Assembly: GCA_037355855.1 (NCBI GenBank)
Contig: CM074769.1
Location: 1-64,000, forward strand
Origin: Pseudo-nitzschia pungens
Taxonomy: Eukaryota > Bacillariophyta > Bacillariophyceae > Bacillariales > Bacillariaceae
Direction of reading: 5' to 3'
DNA: 64,000 nucleotides
Position numbers and translations under genes: made by a program. Shown piece by piece: positions 23,646 to 34,878 of the stretch. Below the pieces are notes generated by a model. It was not told the origin of the DNA. It worked only from the letters and a program-made list of their open reading frames with translations, and ran no database searches. Each line of letters begins with the position of its first letter. Position 1 is the stretch's first letter.

Positions 23646-24484
23646 ATGGCTTTTGCATCAACCACGTCAGACGGTGAAGGATCAAAATACAGTAGCCTTC
23701 CTCGATTCGAAATCGAAGACGAGGAAGAACCCGAAGAGGAGGCTCCGCAGGCCCCACACCGTTGTTGCTTCGGCTGGTGTTGCCGCAATGTGCGTAAGAC
23801 GGTACCCGCCGCTCATGTGTTTACTTGTTTGTTTGTTTGTTTGTTTGCTTGCTTCGGAGTTGGAAGAAAACAAAAACCAAACTCCTCATCCGACGCCGCA
23901 CACGCATTATTTATTTCTTCTTTGGATCCTCTATTCCTTGCTTCTGTTCACCGAATCACTTGGATCTTTTCACAAACACAAACACAAACACATAAACCCA
24001 TAAACCCATAAACCCATAAACACATACAAAACAGATGGCTGTTGTCATTGTTATGAATGCCATCATGATCGTCATTTCTACTGGTTTGAGTTTGTTTGGC
24101 GCCTTTATGGTTGCCGCTTTCAGTACTGATAATCCGAACGCCACCGTTGCAATGGTATACATTTCTTTCTTTCTAGGATTTACTCTTATCGAAGGTTATT
24201 GTGTGTTGTTTCCCGTGATGGGTATTTATGGTGTCCGGAAATTCAAGAAGAATTATGTTGGCTTTGCGGGCATTGGTCATGCCGTTAAAGGGATTATGTG
24301 GATTATGTGGAGTTTCGTTCAGCCTTTTTGGATTCCATTCGTCATCTGGTACTGGACACTTGCATACCTTCATTGGAAAGTGTTTGAGGAACTACACGGG
24401 GGCAGAATCACACCCGAAAATTACGACAAACAAAAGACTTGCTGTGGCTCCTGCGCAGACGCTTTCTTGGGAACCGTCGAGTAG
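23646..24484 (+). CDS. four-span membrane protein of unknown function
   Basis: Exons 23646..23789 and 24035..24484 give 197 residues. I do not recognise a named family. Exon 1 encodes an acidic N-terminus (EIEDEEEPEEEAPQAPH) ending in a Cys cluster, CCFGWCCRN, which may be acylated (inference). Exon 2 gives hydrophobic segments: VVIVMNAIMIVISTGLSLF, MVYISFFLGFTLIEGYCVL, a third around IMWIMWSFVQPFWIPF and the adjacent VIWYWTLAYLHW. The C-terminus carries CCGSC. The donor GTGCGT (23790) is the same hexamer used in the CK2 beta gene, and the acceptor is ACAG at 24034; both borders are phase 0. An alternative donor nine bases downstream (GTACCC) is also in phase but weaker. The intron contains GTTT and CACAAA runs. 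General plan resembles the tetraspan gene at 43.9-44.8 kb, without clear sequence identity. Confidence 0.65.
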
Positions 24485-26305
24485 CACCTTTCTCCCTTGC
24501 AATCAAATGTGGTTCTCGCAAAATTCGAGCAGCTCGACACTAAGAAACACTACAGTAAGAGAAGTTAAGGTTACTCCTAGTTAAATTTTTTGGTAACAAA
24601 TCACACCTTCCCTTATTTCAAAAATCAATCCCACCTATAAAAAGAATCTGATTTTTTAAGCTATGATTGTCCACTTTCAAATTTCAGCTCAACCAACGCA
24701 CCTCCGTAGACATACCAGTACGGTAAGGTTTACCTGTAGTTTTGTTTTCGTGAAATCACGATCACCGGTATCTAAATAATAATAACTTAATTATCAAAAC
24801 GAATTATCAAAACGAATTATCAACGAATTGGAGTTTGCAAGATTCAAACGAAATGTTTTGCTCGTACAGTTCGTTTGCAAGAACCACTTGAAATCTCGCG
24901 CACATGATAGCAAGGGGAAAAGGGTCCTACTCGACTGGTTGCATCAATATCTGTCGAGATTGCTCGCACCGAATGAACAGTAATCCTCCTTCGGTCTCAA
25001 CCTCGTTGCACTCGGCTTTCAATCTCAGGAGTGTTACCGCTGCAATCCCCCTTCAGTCTCAGTCTCAGTCTCATTGCACTCGGCTTCGACTCCAGGGGGA
25101 TTGCAGTGTGAAATCTCCCGAAACGTGGGTGCTAGTTCCTGTGCAATCACCCTCTGGCACAGAAAAGCTATTCTGTGCTCAGTCGGGCTCGACACTTATT
25201 TAACAAAACCGCAAAGTGGCATGTTGCTACTATTCCCCATCCTTCTTTGTTGTTCTCACGCACCATTGACTGGGCAGAATATTTCTTGGAAACCGTAAAG
25301 TTGCATGTTACTACAGCAGACCCAACGACGAGCGAACCGTAAGGAACGTATGCAATGTACCATCGTGCAACGATCCGCAAAAAGCAACAACAAGCTTCTA
25401 CCGGAGGCATCGTGCCGGGTTGGTATGCCATTGTTTCGAAGAATCATACCCAAATTACTTCTAGTAGTATGACTACTAGTAATATGAAACTGCACGTAGT
25501 ATTACGTGTAGTATTGATTTCGATAAATTATTTTTGTGGTTCCCTTTCCATGTCACAAAGGCGTTGACGCGACAAAAAATTGCGATGTATGGTAATTTGA
25601 GACCGACCCGACCTTTCGTTCCATCCGAGATCCATGTCCGAGGTTTTGCCAGAACGAGAAGCCGTTGTTCATTCCAACACAGTCCACGATTCTAGCACTA
25701 TGACGGATAGCTCTGCTTAACGACAAACTCTCGAAACCTCTAACCGATGGCTTTCCAACTTTTCTTTTCGCAAAAAAAAAAAAAAAAAATACAGGCTTTC
25801 TTTGGAACGCGACCCCCAGATCCAACCCAAACCACCTGCTATGCAAGAGACATTCGGGAAACTGACTACGGCAGGTTGGTCTGCTCAACGACGAAATGAC
25901 AGCGGATGCACGTCTTTGGCACTGCTGCATTTCTATCGCATGCTCGGTTCGCTTGTCAAAATCTGCTCGCGCGGGGATATTGAATGAATGTATAGAATGA
26001 ATAAACGAATGAATAAACGAATAAACGAATGAATCAACGTAAGAGAAACAGAAAGGAAAGAATGAGTGACAAACCATCCTTGCTTTGTTCCTTCCTGACT
26101 CGCCGTATCCAATCCAATCCAATCCAATCCAATCCAATCCGAAGAGAGCATTATACCGGTGTTGGTTTCACAACCCGTATTGCTTTTGATCTTTGATCGT
26201 CTTATGAATCGTGGCTCGTGGCTGGTTTCTCTTTTGGTTCGTTGATTGGTGGGTAGGAGGGTAGGTCGGTTGGTGCGTTGTTAGTGTTGCCATTTTTTCC
26301 TTCGT
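24485..26305. other. intergenic, no supported gene
   Basis: AT-rich. Includes AAACGAATTATC repeats (24795-24830), CAGTCT runs (25043-25070), an A-run (25770-25788), GAATGAATAAAC repeats (25982-26035) and a CCAAT run (26110-26140). The open frames here lack motifs. Confidence 0.4.
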
Positions 26306-27952
26306 TCATCGATGGCATGCAGCGGTGACCACGAATGCCAGCAAGATGGGAAGCAAGACGACAACTACGACCCATGCTATCCGCGACGCTGCTCGTGGTT
26401 TCTCCTCCTCCCGGTCCTCGCTGAGCCCCAGAGCCAACCGGGACCAACGTTCTTCGTGCGAGTATTCCGCGTCATAGTCATGGTCGTTCTTGTAGTCGCA
26501 GTCGCAGTCGCAGTCGCAGTCGTCTCGACCTCCGACCGAATCACGGTCAGCCAAAACCTCCCTAGTATCCATCATTCCCGCGAGTGCCCTGCCCACGCGT
26601 AGGCCGTCCAGGATCGCGGCGTCGGCACCCGACCGACGACGGGAGGCACCCAGGATATCCACCTTCCACCATGGCTTGAGGCGGCAGTCCCCGATGCGAA
26701 GCAGTCGGTTGCACGACGAGGATGACAATGATGATGATGATGAGGAGGAGGAGGACAAAGACGAAGGCGACAGAGTCCCGATACAGTTGCTGCTGCTGCT
26801 GCTGCTGTTGCTGCTGCGTTCGCTGAAAAGGAGGCCCCGCTTTCTCGGGGCGAGCAGCCCGTGCGAGAGCACGACGCAATGGAACGGGCCGTGCTCCTCC
26901 GCAAGAGATTGATTGCCGTCGCCATTGCTTTGGCTATGGGTTTGTGTCACAACGGTGAATCGGGAACGACTCGTCGAAGCGTTGCTGCCTCTGTCTCCGG
27001 TTTGGTGGTCGTTTTTTTCTAGGATGATTTCGACCACGCGACTACACGATCGGACGGTAACGTTCTTGCGCAGGAGCTCCAGAAAAGATTCTCTCGAAAC
27101 CACACTGTAGCAATCCTCCGGTGTTGTTGATGGCTTTTGAGGTTTAGGTTTCTGTTGATGTTGATCTTCATGTTGATCTTGATGCTGATCTTGATGCTGA
27201 TCTTGATGCTGATCTTGATGCTGATCTTGATGTTGATCTTGATGTTGATGTTGATGTTGATGCTGATGCTGATGCTGATGCTGATGCTGATGCTGATGCT
27301 GATGCCGAGGTGGTTGCGCGCCCGGAAATACCAAACCCTGATTCAATGTAGTTTTGGTGTCGGTTTTCGTTTTCGTTTTCACTTTCACTTCCTCTTTCGT
27401 TTTCCCATTCTCAATCTCACTCTCGAGGGCCACCTCAAACAATCCCAGGGCTTCCAGAACGCTGCGCGCCGATTCCAGGCGGATAGTGCCAATAACGGGG
27501 ATTCCCTCATCGGGTTTCGACTCGAACAGTGTGTATTCCCAACAGGAGGATTGCGATGGCGTTTTTGTTTTTGTTTTTGTTTTTGTTTGCTTTTTCGTTT
27601 TTTGTTTTTGTTTTGGTTTTTGTTTTGAATTTGGTTTTTGTTGTGCCTTCGAATCCAATCCCAATCGACTTTTTCGTTCCAGAAAGTTGGCCAACACCAA
27701 TCCGGCAAAGCCCGCTCCTACTATGGCGACGCGGGGTCCGGTGAAACACGAAGATCGGAGGGACGTCGTGCTGCCCTGGTGGTCCTCATTCTCATTCTCA
27801 TTCTTCTCGTTCTTTTCGTTGTTGTTCTTGTTGTTGTTGTTGTTGTCGTTGTCGTTGTCGTTCTTGTCATCGTTCTCGGGAGTGTCGTTCGGCGGAGAAT
27901 TCGGAGATTGTGTGCCATGGTTGCGATTCCTGGTGGTCTCTTGTTCTGTCAT
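26306..27952 (-). CDS. FAD-dependent oxidoreductase with C-terminal membrane anchor
   Basis: Single exon of 548 residues from the ATG at 27952. After an Asn/Lys/Glu-rich low-complexity N-terminus there is a Rossmann FAD-binding motif, [19 protein letters not shown] (GxGxxG at about 79-84). Later segments fit the flavin monooxygenase fold: [11 protein letters not shown] with [18 protein letters not shown], the [14 protein letters not shown] substrate-domain region, and [15 protein letters not shown] followed by [13 protein letters not shown] (the GD motif that contacts FAD ribityl). The last 25 residues ([23 protein letters not shown]) form a single hydrophobic tail anchor facing a membrane. 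Large low-complexity inserts (KTKTKT, a QHQHQDQH tract of about 50 residues from CTGATG/CTTGAT repeats, SSSS) interrupt the fold. Which substrate is oxidised cannot be inferred. Confidence 0.72.
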   Translation of the reverse strand: MTEQETTRNRNHGTQSPNSPPNDTPENDDKNDNDNDNNNNNKNNNEKNEKNENENEDHQGSTTSLRSSCFTGPRVAIVGAGFAGLVLANFLERKSRLGLDSKAQQKPNSKQKPKQKQKTKKQTKTKTKTKTPSQSSCWEYTLFESKPDEGIPVIGTIRLESARSVLEALGLFEVALESEIENGKTKEEVKVKTKTKTDTKTTLNQGLVFPGAQPPRHQHQHQHQHQHQHQHQHQHQHQDQHQDQHQDQHQDQHQDQHQDQHEDQHQQKPKPQKPSTTPEDCYSVVSRESFLELLRKNVTVRSCSRVVEIILEKNDHQTGDRGSNASTSRSRFTVVTQTHSQSNGDGNQSLAEEHGPFHCVVLSHGLLAPRKRGLLFSERSSNSSSSSSNCIGTLSPSSLSSSSSSSSSLSSSSCNRLLRIGDCRLKPWWKVDILGASRRRSGADAAILDGLRVGRALAGMMDTREVLADRDSVGGRDDCDCDCDCDYKNDHDYDAEYSHEERWSRLALGLSEDREEEKPRAASRIAWVVVVVLLPILLAFVVTAACHR

Positions 27953-28774
27953 TGTTTGGCAATCATTATTACTGTACTTCTTATTTTTTAAAATACGAAG
28001 TGTGAAGGTGGTTTGCTCCTGCGTCGTTTGATAACGACGTCATGTTTGGTGTTTTGTTGGGCGTTTGTTGGGTGCGATTGCGATTGCGATTGCGATTGCG
28101 ATTGCGATTGCGATTGCGATTGCCATAAAGCCATATCCCTAAAAGTTTAACAGTTGGTACGGTACGAACTTACTACTTTGAACTTCTACACGGTAGTAAT
28201 AAGGTTTGCGCCATATTCGACGATTACCGGTAATCTTAATTAATTTTACTGTACCGGTACGTGCACTCTCAACTCTGTTCTCATTACTACTCCTACAGAT
28301 AACAGGTACGGTACGTAAGGTAAGGTAAATCTTACCGTACGTATTATGTTGTCGGAATCTCATTTCCTCCGTGATCCTACACGTTGAACGTAACTTACCG
28401 GATAAGGGTTGGGCTGCCGATGCATCGATTTCCCACGTCGCCCCTACCGTAGTAGAAATAATAGTCTTGGTACACGTAACCTTACTCGTAACGGTTTGAA
28501 AAAGCATTATTTTTTGTGACCATCATCCGTCATCTGTTTTCTCCTATCGTCCATAATTTTCGAAAGTGACACCATAGGCATCAACCGGTCGTTGGCATAA
28601 CTTCGAGATTGGCGAAAGAGAACGAGCGGCAAGCGACAAGCGACAAGCGACAGAGCAAACAAAACCTCTCTATTCCACCAGACACCAAGCAGAGTAGGAA
28701 ACAAACAAAAAACTGTAGTACGTGTACCTTACCGAATACAAGGAAATCACCACAGACAAATACAAGCAAGAATC
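27953..28774. other. divergent intergenic region between oxidoreductase and OAT genes
   Basis: The two genes are transcribed away from each other, so both promoters should lie here. There is a GCGATT hexamer run (28075-28122) and several TAAGGT words (28315-28330, 28480-28490). No TATA-like or other element stands out. Confidence 0.35.
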
Positions 28775-30121
28775 ATGTTCCAGTCTGCCTTCACCCGAGC
28801 TGTTCGACGCAAGCCACACCCCGGGCTCTACCGCCTCCAGTCGTTCTCGTTCTCTTCTTCTTTGACACTGTCCTCGGCCAAGTCGGCTTCGCAGTGCATG
28901 GCATTAGAAGATACCTACGGGGCACACAACTATCACCCCCTCCCGGTAGTTCTGACCAAGGGTTCCGGCACGAGGGTCTGGGACACGGACGGCAAGGAAT
29001 ACTTCGACTTTCTCTCGGCCTACTCTGCCGTCAACCAGGGCCACTGCCACCCCAAGATCATTGGCGCCCTCGTGGACCAGGCGAAGCAACTGACGCTGAC
29101 TTCCCGCGCCTTTCACAACGACGCCCTCGGGGAGTACTGCGAGTTCGTCACCGCCTACTTTGGAATGGACCGCGTGCTGCCGATGAACACCGGGGTAGAG
29201 GGGGGCGAAACCGCCATCAAGCTGGCCCGGAAGTGGGGGTACCAGGTCAAGGGCATCGCCCCCAACAAGGCCCGGTGCTTGTTCGCCAACAACAATTTCT
29301 GGGGCCGGACCCTGGCGGCCGTCAGCAGCAGCAACGATCCCACCGCCTACAATGAGTTCGGTCCGTACATGCCGGGCTTTTCTTCCATCCCCTACAATGA
29401 CCTGGGCAGCCTCGAGATGGAGTTTCAAAAGGACGCCGAGAATATTGCCGCCTTCATGGTTGAGCCCATTCAGGGAGAGGCAGGGGTGATGGTCCCCGAC
29501 GATGGCTACATGAAAAAGGTCAAGAAGCTCTGCGAGAAGTACAACGTCCTGCTCATTGCCGACGAGGTCCAGACGGGTCTGTGCCGCACCGGACACCGCC
29601 TGGCGGTGGACCACGACGGGATCCTCCCGGATATTCTCGTGCTGGGCAAAGCCCTTTCGGGCGGCGTCCTGCCGGTCTCGGCCGTCCTGGCGAAGGAAGA
29701 GGTCATGGCGACGCTGAAACCCGGCGAGCACGGATCGACCTACGGGGGAAACCCCCTGGCGTGCCGCGTCGCCATGGCCGCCCTCGAGGTCCTCCGCGAC
29801 GAGAAGCTGGACGAAAACGCGCGGGCTCGGGGCGCCCAGCTGCGGGCCGGTCTCGAGTCGCTGGTCGGGAGCACTTCTCTCCCGATCGAGAAGGTCCGCG
29901 GCCGGGGCCTGCTGAACGCCGTCATCATCAACCAGCCCAAGGGAGGATACGGCGACACGGGCAAGGCGTGGGACCTCTGCGTCAAGATGCAGCACAATGG
30001 GCTGCTGGCCAAGCCGACCCACGGCAACATTATCCGGTTGGCGCCGCCGCTGACCATCACGGAGGAAGAAATCGACCAGTGCCTGGATATCTTTGAAAAG
30101 TCCTTTCACGAGCTGGAGTGA
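28775..30121 (+). CDS. OAT: ornithine aminotransferase, mitochondrial-type
   Basis: Single exon of 448 residues. OAT is a PLP enzyme that moves the delta-amino group of ornithine to 2-oxoglutarate, giving glutamate semialdehyde and linking the urea cycle to proline and glutamate. Family features: [87 protein letters not shown], the PLP lysine in LGKALSGG (Lys292, the same number as in human OAT), [17 protein letters not shown], and [19 protein letters not shown]. The first 40 residues ([20 protein letters not shown], then Ser-rich) are basic and hydroxylated, like a mitochondrial presequence. Coding GC content is clearly higher than in the flanks. Very little is uncertain except the location. 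Confidence 0.96.
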   Translation: MFQSAFTRAVRRKPHPGLYRLQSFSFSSSLTLSSAKSASQCMALEDTYGAHNYHPLPVVLTKGSGTRVWDTDGKEYFDFLSAYSAVNQGHCHPKIIGALVDQAKQLTLTSRAFHNDALGEYCEFVTAYFGMDRVLPMNTGVEGGETAIKLARKWGYQVKGIAPNKARCLFANNNFWGRTLAAVSSSNDPTAYNEFGPYMPGFSSIPYNDLGSLEMEFQKDAENIAAFMVEPIQGEAGVMVPDDGYMKKVKKLCEKYNVLLIADEVQTGLCRTGHRLAVDHDGILPDILVLGKALSGGVLPVSAVLAKEEVMATLKPGEHGSTYGGNPLACRVAMAALEVLRDEKLDENARARGAQLRAGLESLVGSTSLPIEKVRGRGLLNAVIINQPKGGYGDTGKAWDLCVKMQHNGLLAKPTHGNIIRLAPPLTITEEEIDQCLDIFEKSFHELE

Positions 30122-31198
30122 GGAGGAGTAAACACACAAAAAACACTTATATACACATAAATTCATCATACATACAGACGTAAAATAATAATAAACAGCA
30201 GTGATAGAATGGATGCTCGGGTGACTTTTTTGCTGCGGTTCCGCTTCACGGAATCAATGAACAACGAGAAGTACTACTAGTAGTACGCACGAGTAGCAGT
30301 ACCACCAGTCCTAGTAGTACTAGAAGTGCGGTGTTATGACCAACAGTACTAGTACGGTAGTTGCACTGTTCATTCGAATAGTACTACTAGTAGTACTTTT
30401 TTCCTCCAAGGACGGTGCACGAATTGGACTCCATGGCAACAATTGGGACCATGGTGCGAAGGATTTGTTCATGAAGTCATGCTCTGACCCCTGGTCGTGC
30501 TTTTTCCGTTTGGTTAGAAAATGTATTCAGTCGTATCAAGATCTTACCATTTCCACCATTCCAGCGCCAATAGTAGTAGTAGAATGTATGGAGGGGGCTG
30601 TAAAAAAAGTCCAAGTCAAAAAGAAGACCTGACATTTGGGCATCAACACATCTAGTACTATTTAATGCATTTTGGTTCATGATACTGGATGGTAGGGTCC
30701 TCTAGTGGGATCAATATGCACCATAGATACATCCCCCAGCTCTCACTACTAGAAGTAGCAGCCCTATCATATTATAAGAAGATATACAGGGTGCTACTAG
30801 TACTAGTTACAGATAGATGGAACTGCTGTACTGGGGGAGGGCGGATACTAGTAGTAGTACTGAACAGAATCCTAAACAGAAAAAATGCTAAACAGGATGC
30901 TAAACAGGATGCTGGTGGGCCTCTCTAGTAAAATTTGTATCAGAGCTACATACCCCAGCTCTTAGCAGCCATATATTCTAAGATACGCAGGGTGCTAACA
31001 GATAAATGGAAAGGCATGACCCCTGAGATACCGGTACCGGTAGGATACCGGGTAAGTCTTACGCCGGTAAGGTTCGTATGAGTAATAGTTACATATTCTA
31101 CGACTGGGACTGACTCCTCAACTCGCCTCGAATCACTCGACTCAATCCACTCCGCTAAAGACTGACTGACTGGCTGACTCTACCCGTGAAAAACTATA
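30122..31198. repeat. intergenic with CTAGTAGTAC and AACAGGATGCTA clusters
   Basis: The words ACTAGTAGTAC recur at 30270-30400 and 30780-30855, followed by three AACAGGATGCTA-type units (30868-30912). Layout and words match blocks at 22.4-22.8, 57.0-57.8 and 61.1-61.9 kb, suggesting a second dispersed composite repeat. No gene seen. Confidence 0.45.
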
Positions 31199-31203
31199 AT
31201 GAA
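31199..31203. other. target-site duplication (left), ATGAA
   Basis: ATGAA directly precedes the left 425-bp LTR and recurs at 41086-41090 directly after the right LTR. Confidence 0.8.
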
Positions 31204-31628
31204 TATTAAATTGTAACCGTGACACGATCCACTCCATATGCGCACCATGCGCAAAATAGTTTTCTACAGGGTTTCCAGTACTACTTATAAACAAGCAGCA
31301 AACACAACAAGACAGCAACATCGATTCCCCGACAAGATTGCTGTCATCGCTTCTTTAGTTTAACTCTGATTTGAATACCTTGATACCTACATCCTGCTCC
31401 CTGAGCAACTCCCTGTAGAACTACAAATCTAGGATCTAACTGGCTGTGCCAAGTGGTAGTTAGAATTGATCCGGCCAACTGTCTTCCCCTTTGGTCGTAG
31501 TGGTGAATCCGAGACTATCGATAGAACAGACCGGCACCTCAACCGGTTTGATTGCTCGTCCTGCTGTATATCTCCAAGCTTGCCTTAGGACCTATCAGCC
31601 TAAAACCAGTTTCAGCTACATTTTAACA
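31204..31628 (+). repeat. 5' LTR of the copia-like element
   Basis: 425 bp, matching 40661-41085 base for base as far as I can read. It begins TATTAAATTGTAACCG and ends GCTACATTTTAACA. The sequence after it, GATTAACAGTCGCAAG, does not start with the TGG expected of a primer-binding site for tRNA 3' CCA. Confidence 0.9.
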
Positions 31629-32292
31629 GATTAACAGTCGCAAGCTTATTTAAGCTTGCAAAGCTGGAGATCTACAAGCCACACAAGATAACAAGGAACA
31701 ACAACGACGACGACGAAGGACGAAATCGACGCTGCTCTCAGTTTTAATTCTACACTGGAACACCAAGCCCCCTGTTGCAAGGCCGTTCCAGGTATTATTA
31801 TCCTCCTTGTTATTGTGGATAATACAGTACAAACGGCGTCTCTAAATTCCAAGAATTGACGGAGAAAGGATTTTTCAAAATTCTGCTGCTGCTGCACCTA
31901 ATTCTCCAGTCACGACGAGACGCAAGTACAACATATAACCTCCCACTGATAGATCTGTATTCTCCAAATACAGCTGTATCTTCCTCTGTATCCACCAGGC
32001 AAATATAACCTGTTCCTTTGCCGGATACACCCTTCTCGGATTTATCCACACCACACGGACCGTATTTTTCGACCGACAACGTTTTTCGACCGACAACGGC
32101 GTTTTCGAACGATAACGACGCCTCGAACAACGACGGCGCTTTCGAAACTTTCGAACAACACAACACAACGCTCAGCAATATATAACCTCCACTGAGTTCT
32201 CGAATACAGCTGCAATAACATCTGTATCTTCCCCCGGCATATAAACTCCCTGTTTCTGGATCTTATCCCTTCGAATTTCAGACAATTCCTTT

Positions 32293-34425
32293 ATGCCTCG
32301 TCGACGCACCCGACAAAGCGCTCCCTTTCCCGCATCCTACCAAGATCAATACAGAGACCTCCGGTCTATTATCACTGCATCCCATTCTCTTTTTGATCGC
32401 CCAATGGCCTCTGACAAATCCGCCAACATGTCCGCTGAGCCTGCCGCAGACACTGCAATCGCTGATGCCGCCACCAACAACACCCCAACTGAAACCACAC
32501 CTGATGATACCGCCGCCAGCCCACTCCCAAGGGCTGCCAGCAACCTTACCACACACTTCGATCATCATTGTGCTCGTGCCCTTGCCGCACTGTTTGACGT
32601 CAGTGATCCGCAATCGTTACTCTGTAATGCTCTCATTGCTTCTGGTATTACCACATGGCAAAAATTCATTCGATTGACTGCGCCCATTGTCAACCAACTC
32701 CAGTACCGTGATACTCGCAACAACTACTTTGACCTTCCCCCTTTCACCTCTATCCAACTGCTTCAGTTTGTCAAATTCCGTGACCACCTCAATGCCTCGA
32801 AACAACCTTATCGTGATGTCACTCTTTACACGGCTGACGCATTTGATGCTTTTGTTGACAATCTCGACGATGGTACTATCATGTGTCCTCCTCGGTCATC
32901 TGTTCCTTCCCCCAGCTCCGTTTCCCCTTCCACTCTCAGGACCTCTAAAAGCGAAGACCAAATCAAGTTTGAACAATGGAGCAAACGATCCCATGACGTC
33001 ACTGTTTTCAATGTTTATAAAAATGACGCCCGTTTTGAAACCTGGGTCACTGGATTCCGTGCCCAGCTGGCTGAATACGATATTGATGTCGACACCTTCC
33101 TTGACCCTGACTGGGACCATTCCAATCTTACCCCATTTGGAAAGAAATTGTTCAACAAACAATGTAAATTCTTTTGGGTCCTCTTACTTCGAGTCGTTCG
33201 CTCTGACCTTTCCTACACCTGTGTCCAGAGTCACACCAGCACCTGCGATGGTAGAGCTGCCTACTTTGAGTTCCTCAAACTCCGCGAATCCACACACACT
33301 CATGAATTTGATGTGGCTGGACAATCACAGCTCCTTCAACGCCTCAACCTCGCCAACTGGAAGGACTCCACTGTCCGTTTCTTTACTAAATGGTTTGAAA
33401 TCTATGACAATCTCTGCCAGATGACTGCTCCTGCTCTCCCAATGAAATATCACATGCTTCGTTCCACTCTTCTCCATGCTGTCGCTTCTAATGCTAGCCT
33501 CAGTGACCAATTTTCTAAGATTCCGATGCCTTCTGCACATGCCTCTGATTCCGTTGAAGTTCAACACATTCTTCAACTCAAGACCACGCTACTCGCTGAA
33601 GCCACTCGATTGGATGCCCGTGCTGTTCTCACGTTACCCAAATCAAGAGCTGATATGAACTTCCAGGCCAATTTTCACAGTGCCTTCCCTTATCTTGACT
33701 CCTCTGCGTTCACCGATGACTTTGTCAACGATGTTCACACCTACGCTGCGTTTCGTGCTAGTTCCACGTCTGATCCACCTGTTGACCTTTTAACCTTATC
33801 ACATCGCCTCCCCCATGCAATCTGGTCTACCTTGAGCCCTATTGCTAAGCAACTCTGGACTCAATTCCCATCTGCTGACCGCCAAAAGATTGTTCTCAAC
33901 CTGAACCCCAACAAATTTCCTGAGCCTCCAACCCCCAGTCCCACGCCTGGTTCTGGCACACCTATTGGACGTCAAGCCTACTTCCATTCCACCCGTGCTT
34001 CCCCTGAACAAACTAGCCCTGATCCAATTTTCAGTGCTCCTCCTGATGACCAGTCCCCTAACGATCCTGGTACGGACGCCTCCGATGCTCTGGTTACCCA
34101 ATGGATTGCCCGGCAGCACGGTTCCAAACCCACCGGCTCATACCAACAACTTGCCAAGCAGGGCTCTCTATATACACACCCAACACGTTCTTCCACCATC
34201 GGGAAATCACCTTCCAAATCCAAGCTTCCCCTCGCCTCTTCCATGTCACCTGGCCATCCAGCTCGGCTCCTTGCTGACAACCCCACGGCCCCTACCAAAC
34301 TCGTTGCCCGCATGGCTGATGGCTCTCAATCTGTTGTTGCCCACTTCGATGATCCTATCGCTGGCCAGTCTGTTACTCATCTTCTCCAAACACACACCAG
34401 TCCTCACAACTGGTCACTCTGCTAA
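32293..34425 (+). CDS. gag: Gag-like polyprotein of copia-type element
   Basis: 710 residues, uninterrupted, with a plausible ATG at 32293 about 665 bases after the 5' LTR. The N-terminal 90 residues are Ala/Thr/Pro-rich. The central part (FEQWSKRSHDVTVFNVYKND, then FETWVTGFRAQL, TFLDPDW and LFNKQCKFFWVLLLR) has the W-K-R...F.V..D..F..W..F pattern I associate with diatom CoDi Gag proteins (UBN2-like). The C-terminal 150 residues are Pro/Ser-rich, with no CCHC zinc knuckle before the stop at 34423-34425. There is no pol frame afterwards. The frame is intact, so the protein could still be made and package its own RNA, as in gag-only (TR-GAG type) elements known from plants. Confidence 0.82.
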   Translation: MPRRRTRQSAPFPASYQDQYRDLRSIITASHSLFDRPMASDKSANMSAEPAADTAIADAATNNTPTETTPDDTAASPLPRAASNLTTHFDHHCARALAALFDVSDPQSLLCNALIASGITTWQKFIRLTAPIVNQLQYRDTRNNYFDLPPFTSIQLLQFVKFRDHLNASKQPYRDVTLYTADAFDAFVDNLDDGTIMCPPRSSVPSPSSVSPSTLRTSKSEDQIKFEQWSKRSHDVTVFNVYKNDARFETWVTGFRAQLAEYDIDVDTFLDPDWDHSNLTPFGKKLFNKQCKFFWVLLLRVVRSDLSYTCVQSHTSTCDGRAAYFEFLKLRESTHTHEFDVAGQSQLLQRLNLANWKDSTVRFFTKWFEIYDNLCQMTAPALPMKYHMLRSTLLHAVASNASLSDQFSKIPMPSAHASDSVEVQHILQLKTTLLAEATRLDARAVLTLPKSRADMNFQANFHSAFPYLDSSAFTDDFVNDVHTYAAFRASSTSDPPVDLLTLSHRLPHAIWSTLSPIAKQLWTQFPSADRQKIVLNLNPNKFPEPPTPSPTPGSGTPIGRQAYFHSTRASPEQTSPDPIFSAPPDDQSPNDPGTDASDALVTQWIARQHGSKPTGSYQQLAKQGSLYTHPTRSSTIGKSPSKSKLPLASSMSPGHPARLLADNPTAPTKLVARMADGSQSVVAHFDDPIAGQSVTHLLQTHTSPHNWSLC

Positions 34426-34686
34426 CATGCTTCCATTTCTGTCTCCTTCTTGTCCTCTGCCTCATTCCCTTTCGTCATCTGGGGCGTTCTCTTCAGAGAT
34501 GCCATTGGCAATATGCAGAGTCCCAACAACATCCGCTCATACAGATCCCACACCAAACATGGGGCGCATCTTCCAGCTGATATCGCCCAACAACAGGGCG
34601 CATCTTCAGGCTCTGTGCCATCACTCATCCACATGGGGCGCATCTCACCTGCGCTATTGCCCATCCCTTTACTCAACGTGGGGCGC
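34426..34686 (+). repeat. imperfect tandem GGGGCGCATCT...GCCCA units before the nested insertion
   Basis: GGGGCG-type motifs recur near 34480, 34561, 34595, 34635 and 34680. Most are followed about 25 bases later by a GCCCA or GCCAT motif that can pair with it as a small hairpin. The last unit is cut by the gypsy insertion and resumes at 40541 (GGCGCAACC...ATTGCCCA). The same GGGGCG word sits directly before the 3' LTR at 40654-40660. Confidence 0.5.
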
Positions 34687-34878
34687 TGCCGTGCACCAGA
34701 AGACAGTCACGAGTCTACTCGGGACTGGATTAAGGATAAGGATAAAAACAATCGGCGAGTCGACAGAATCGCTGACTCGGAAGGCTCTTAGAACTGTAGC
34801 AGATAGACTAACCGATAGAGCTCACAATTTGCATATCACTACTATCGTAAACACTACTAGTAGACCCGGGGTATGGCA
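34687..34878 (+). repeat. 5' LTR of the gypsy element
   Basis: 192 bp, begins TG and ends CA, matching 40349-40540. Immediately downstream is TGATTTTAAAATCA, a perfect 14-base palindrome sitting where a primer-binding site is expected. Confidence 0.92.

Noticed and set aside
25553..26137. 194-codon minus-strand frame
   Set aside because: Contains a poly-Phe run from an A-tract and CCAAT/GAATGAAT repeats; no family resemblance.
28904..30169. 421-codon antisense frame across the OAT gene
   Set aside because: Shadow of a GC-rich coding exon; the sense strand matches ornithine aminotransferase throughout.
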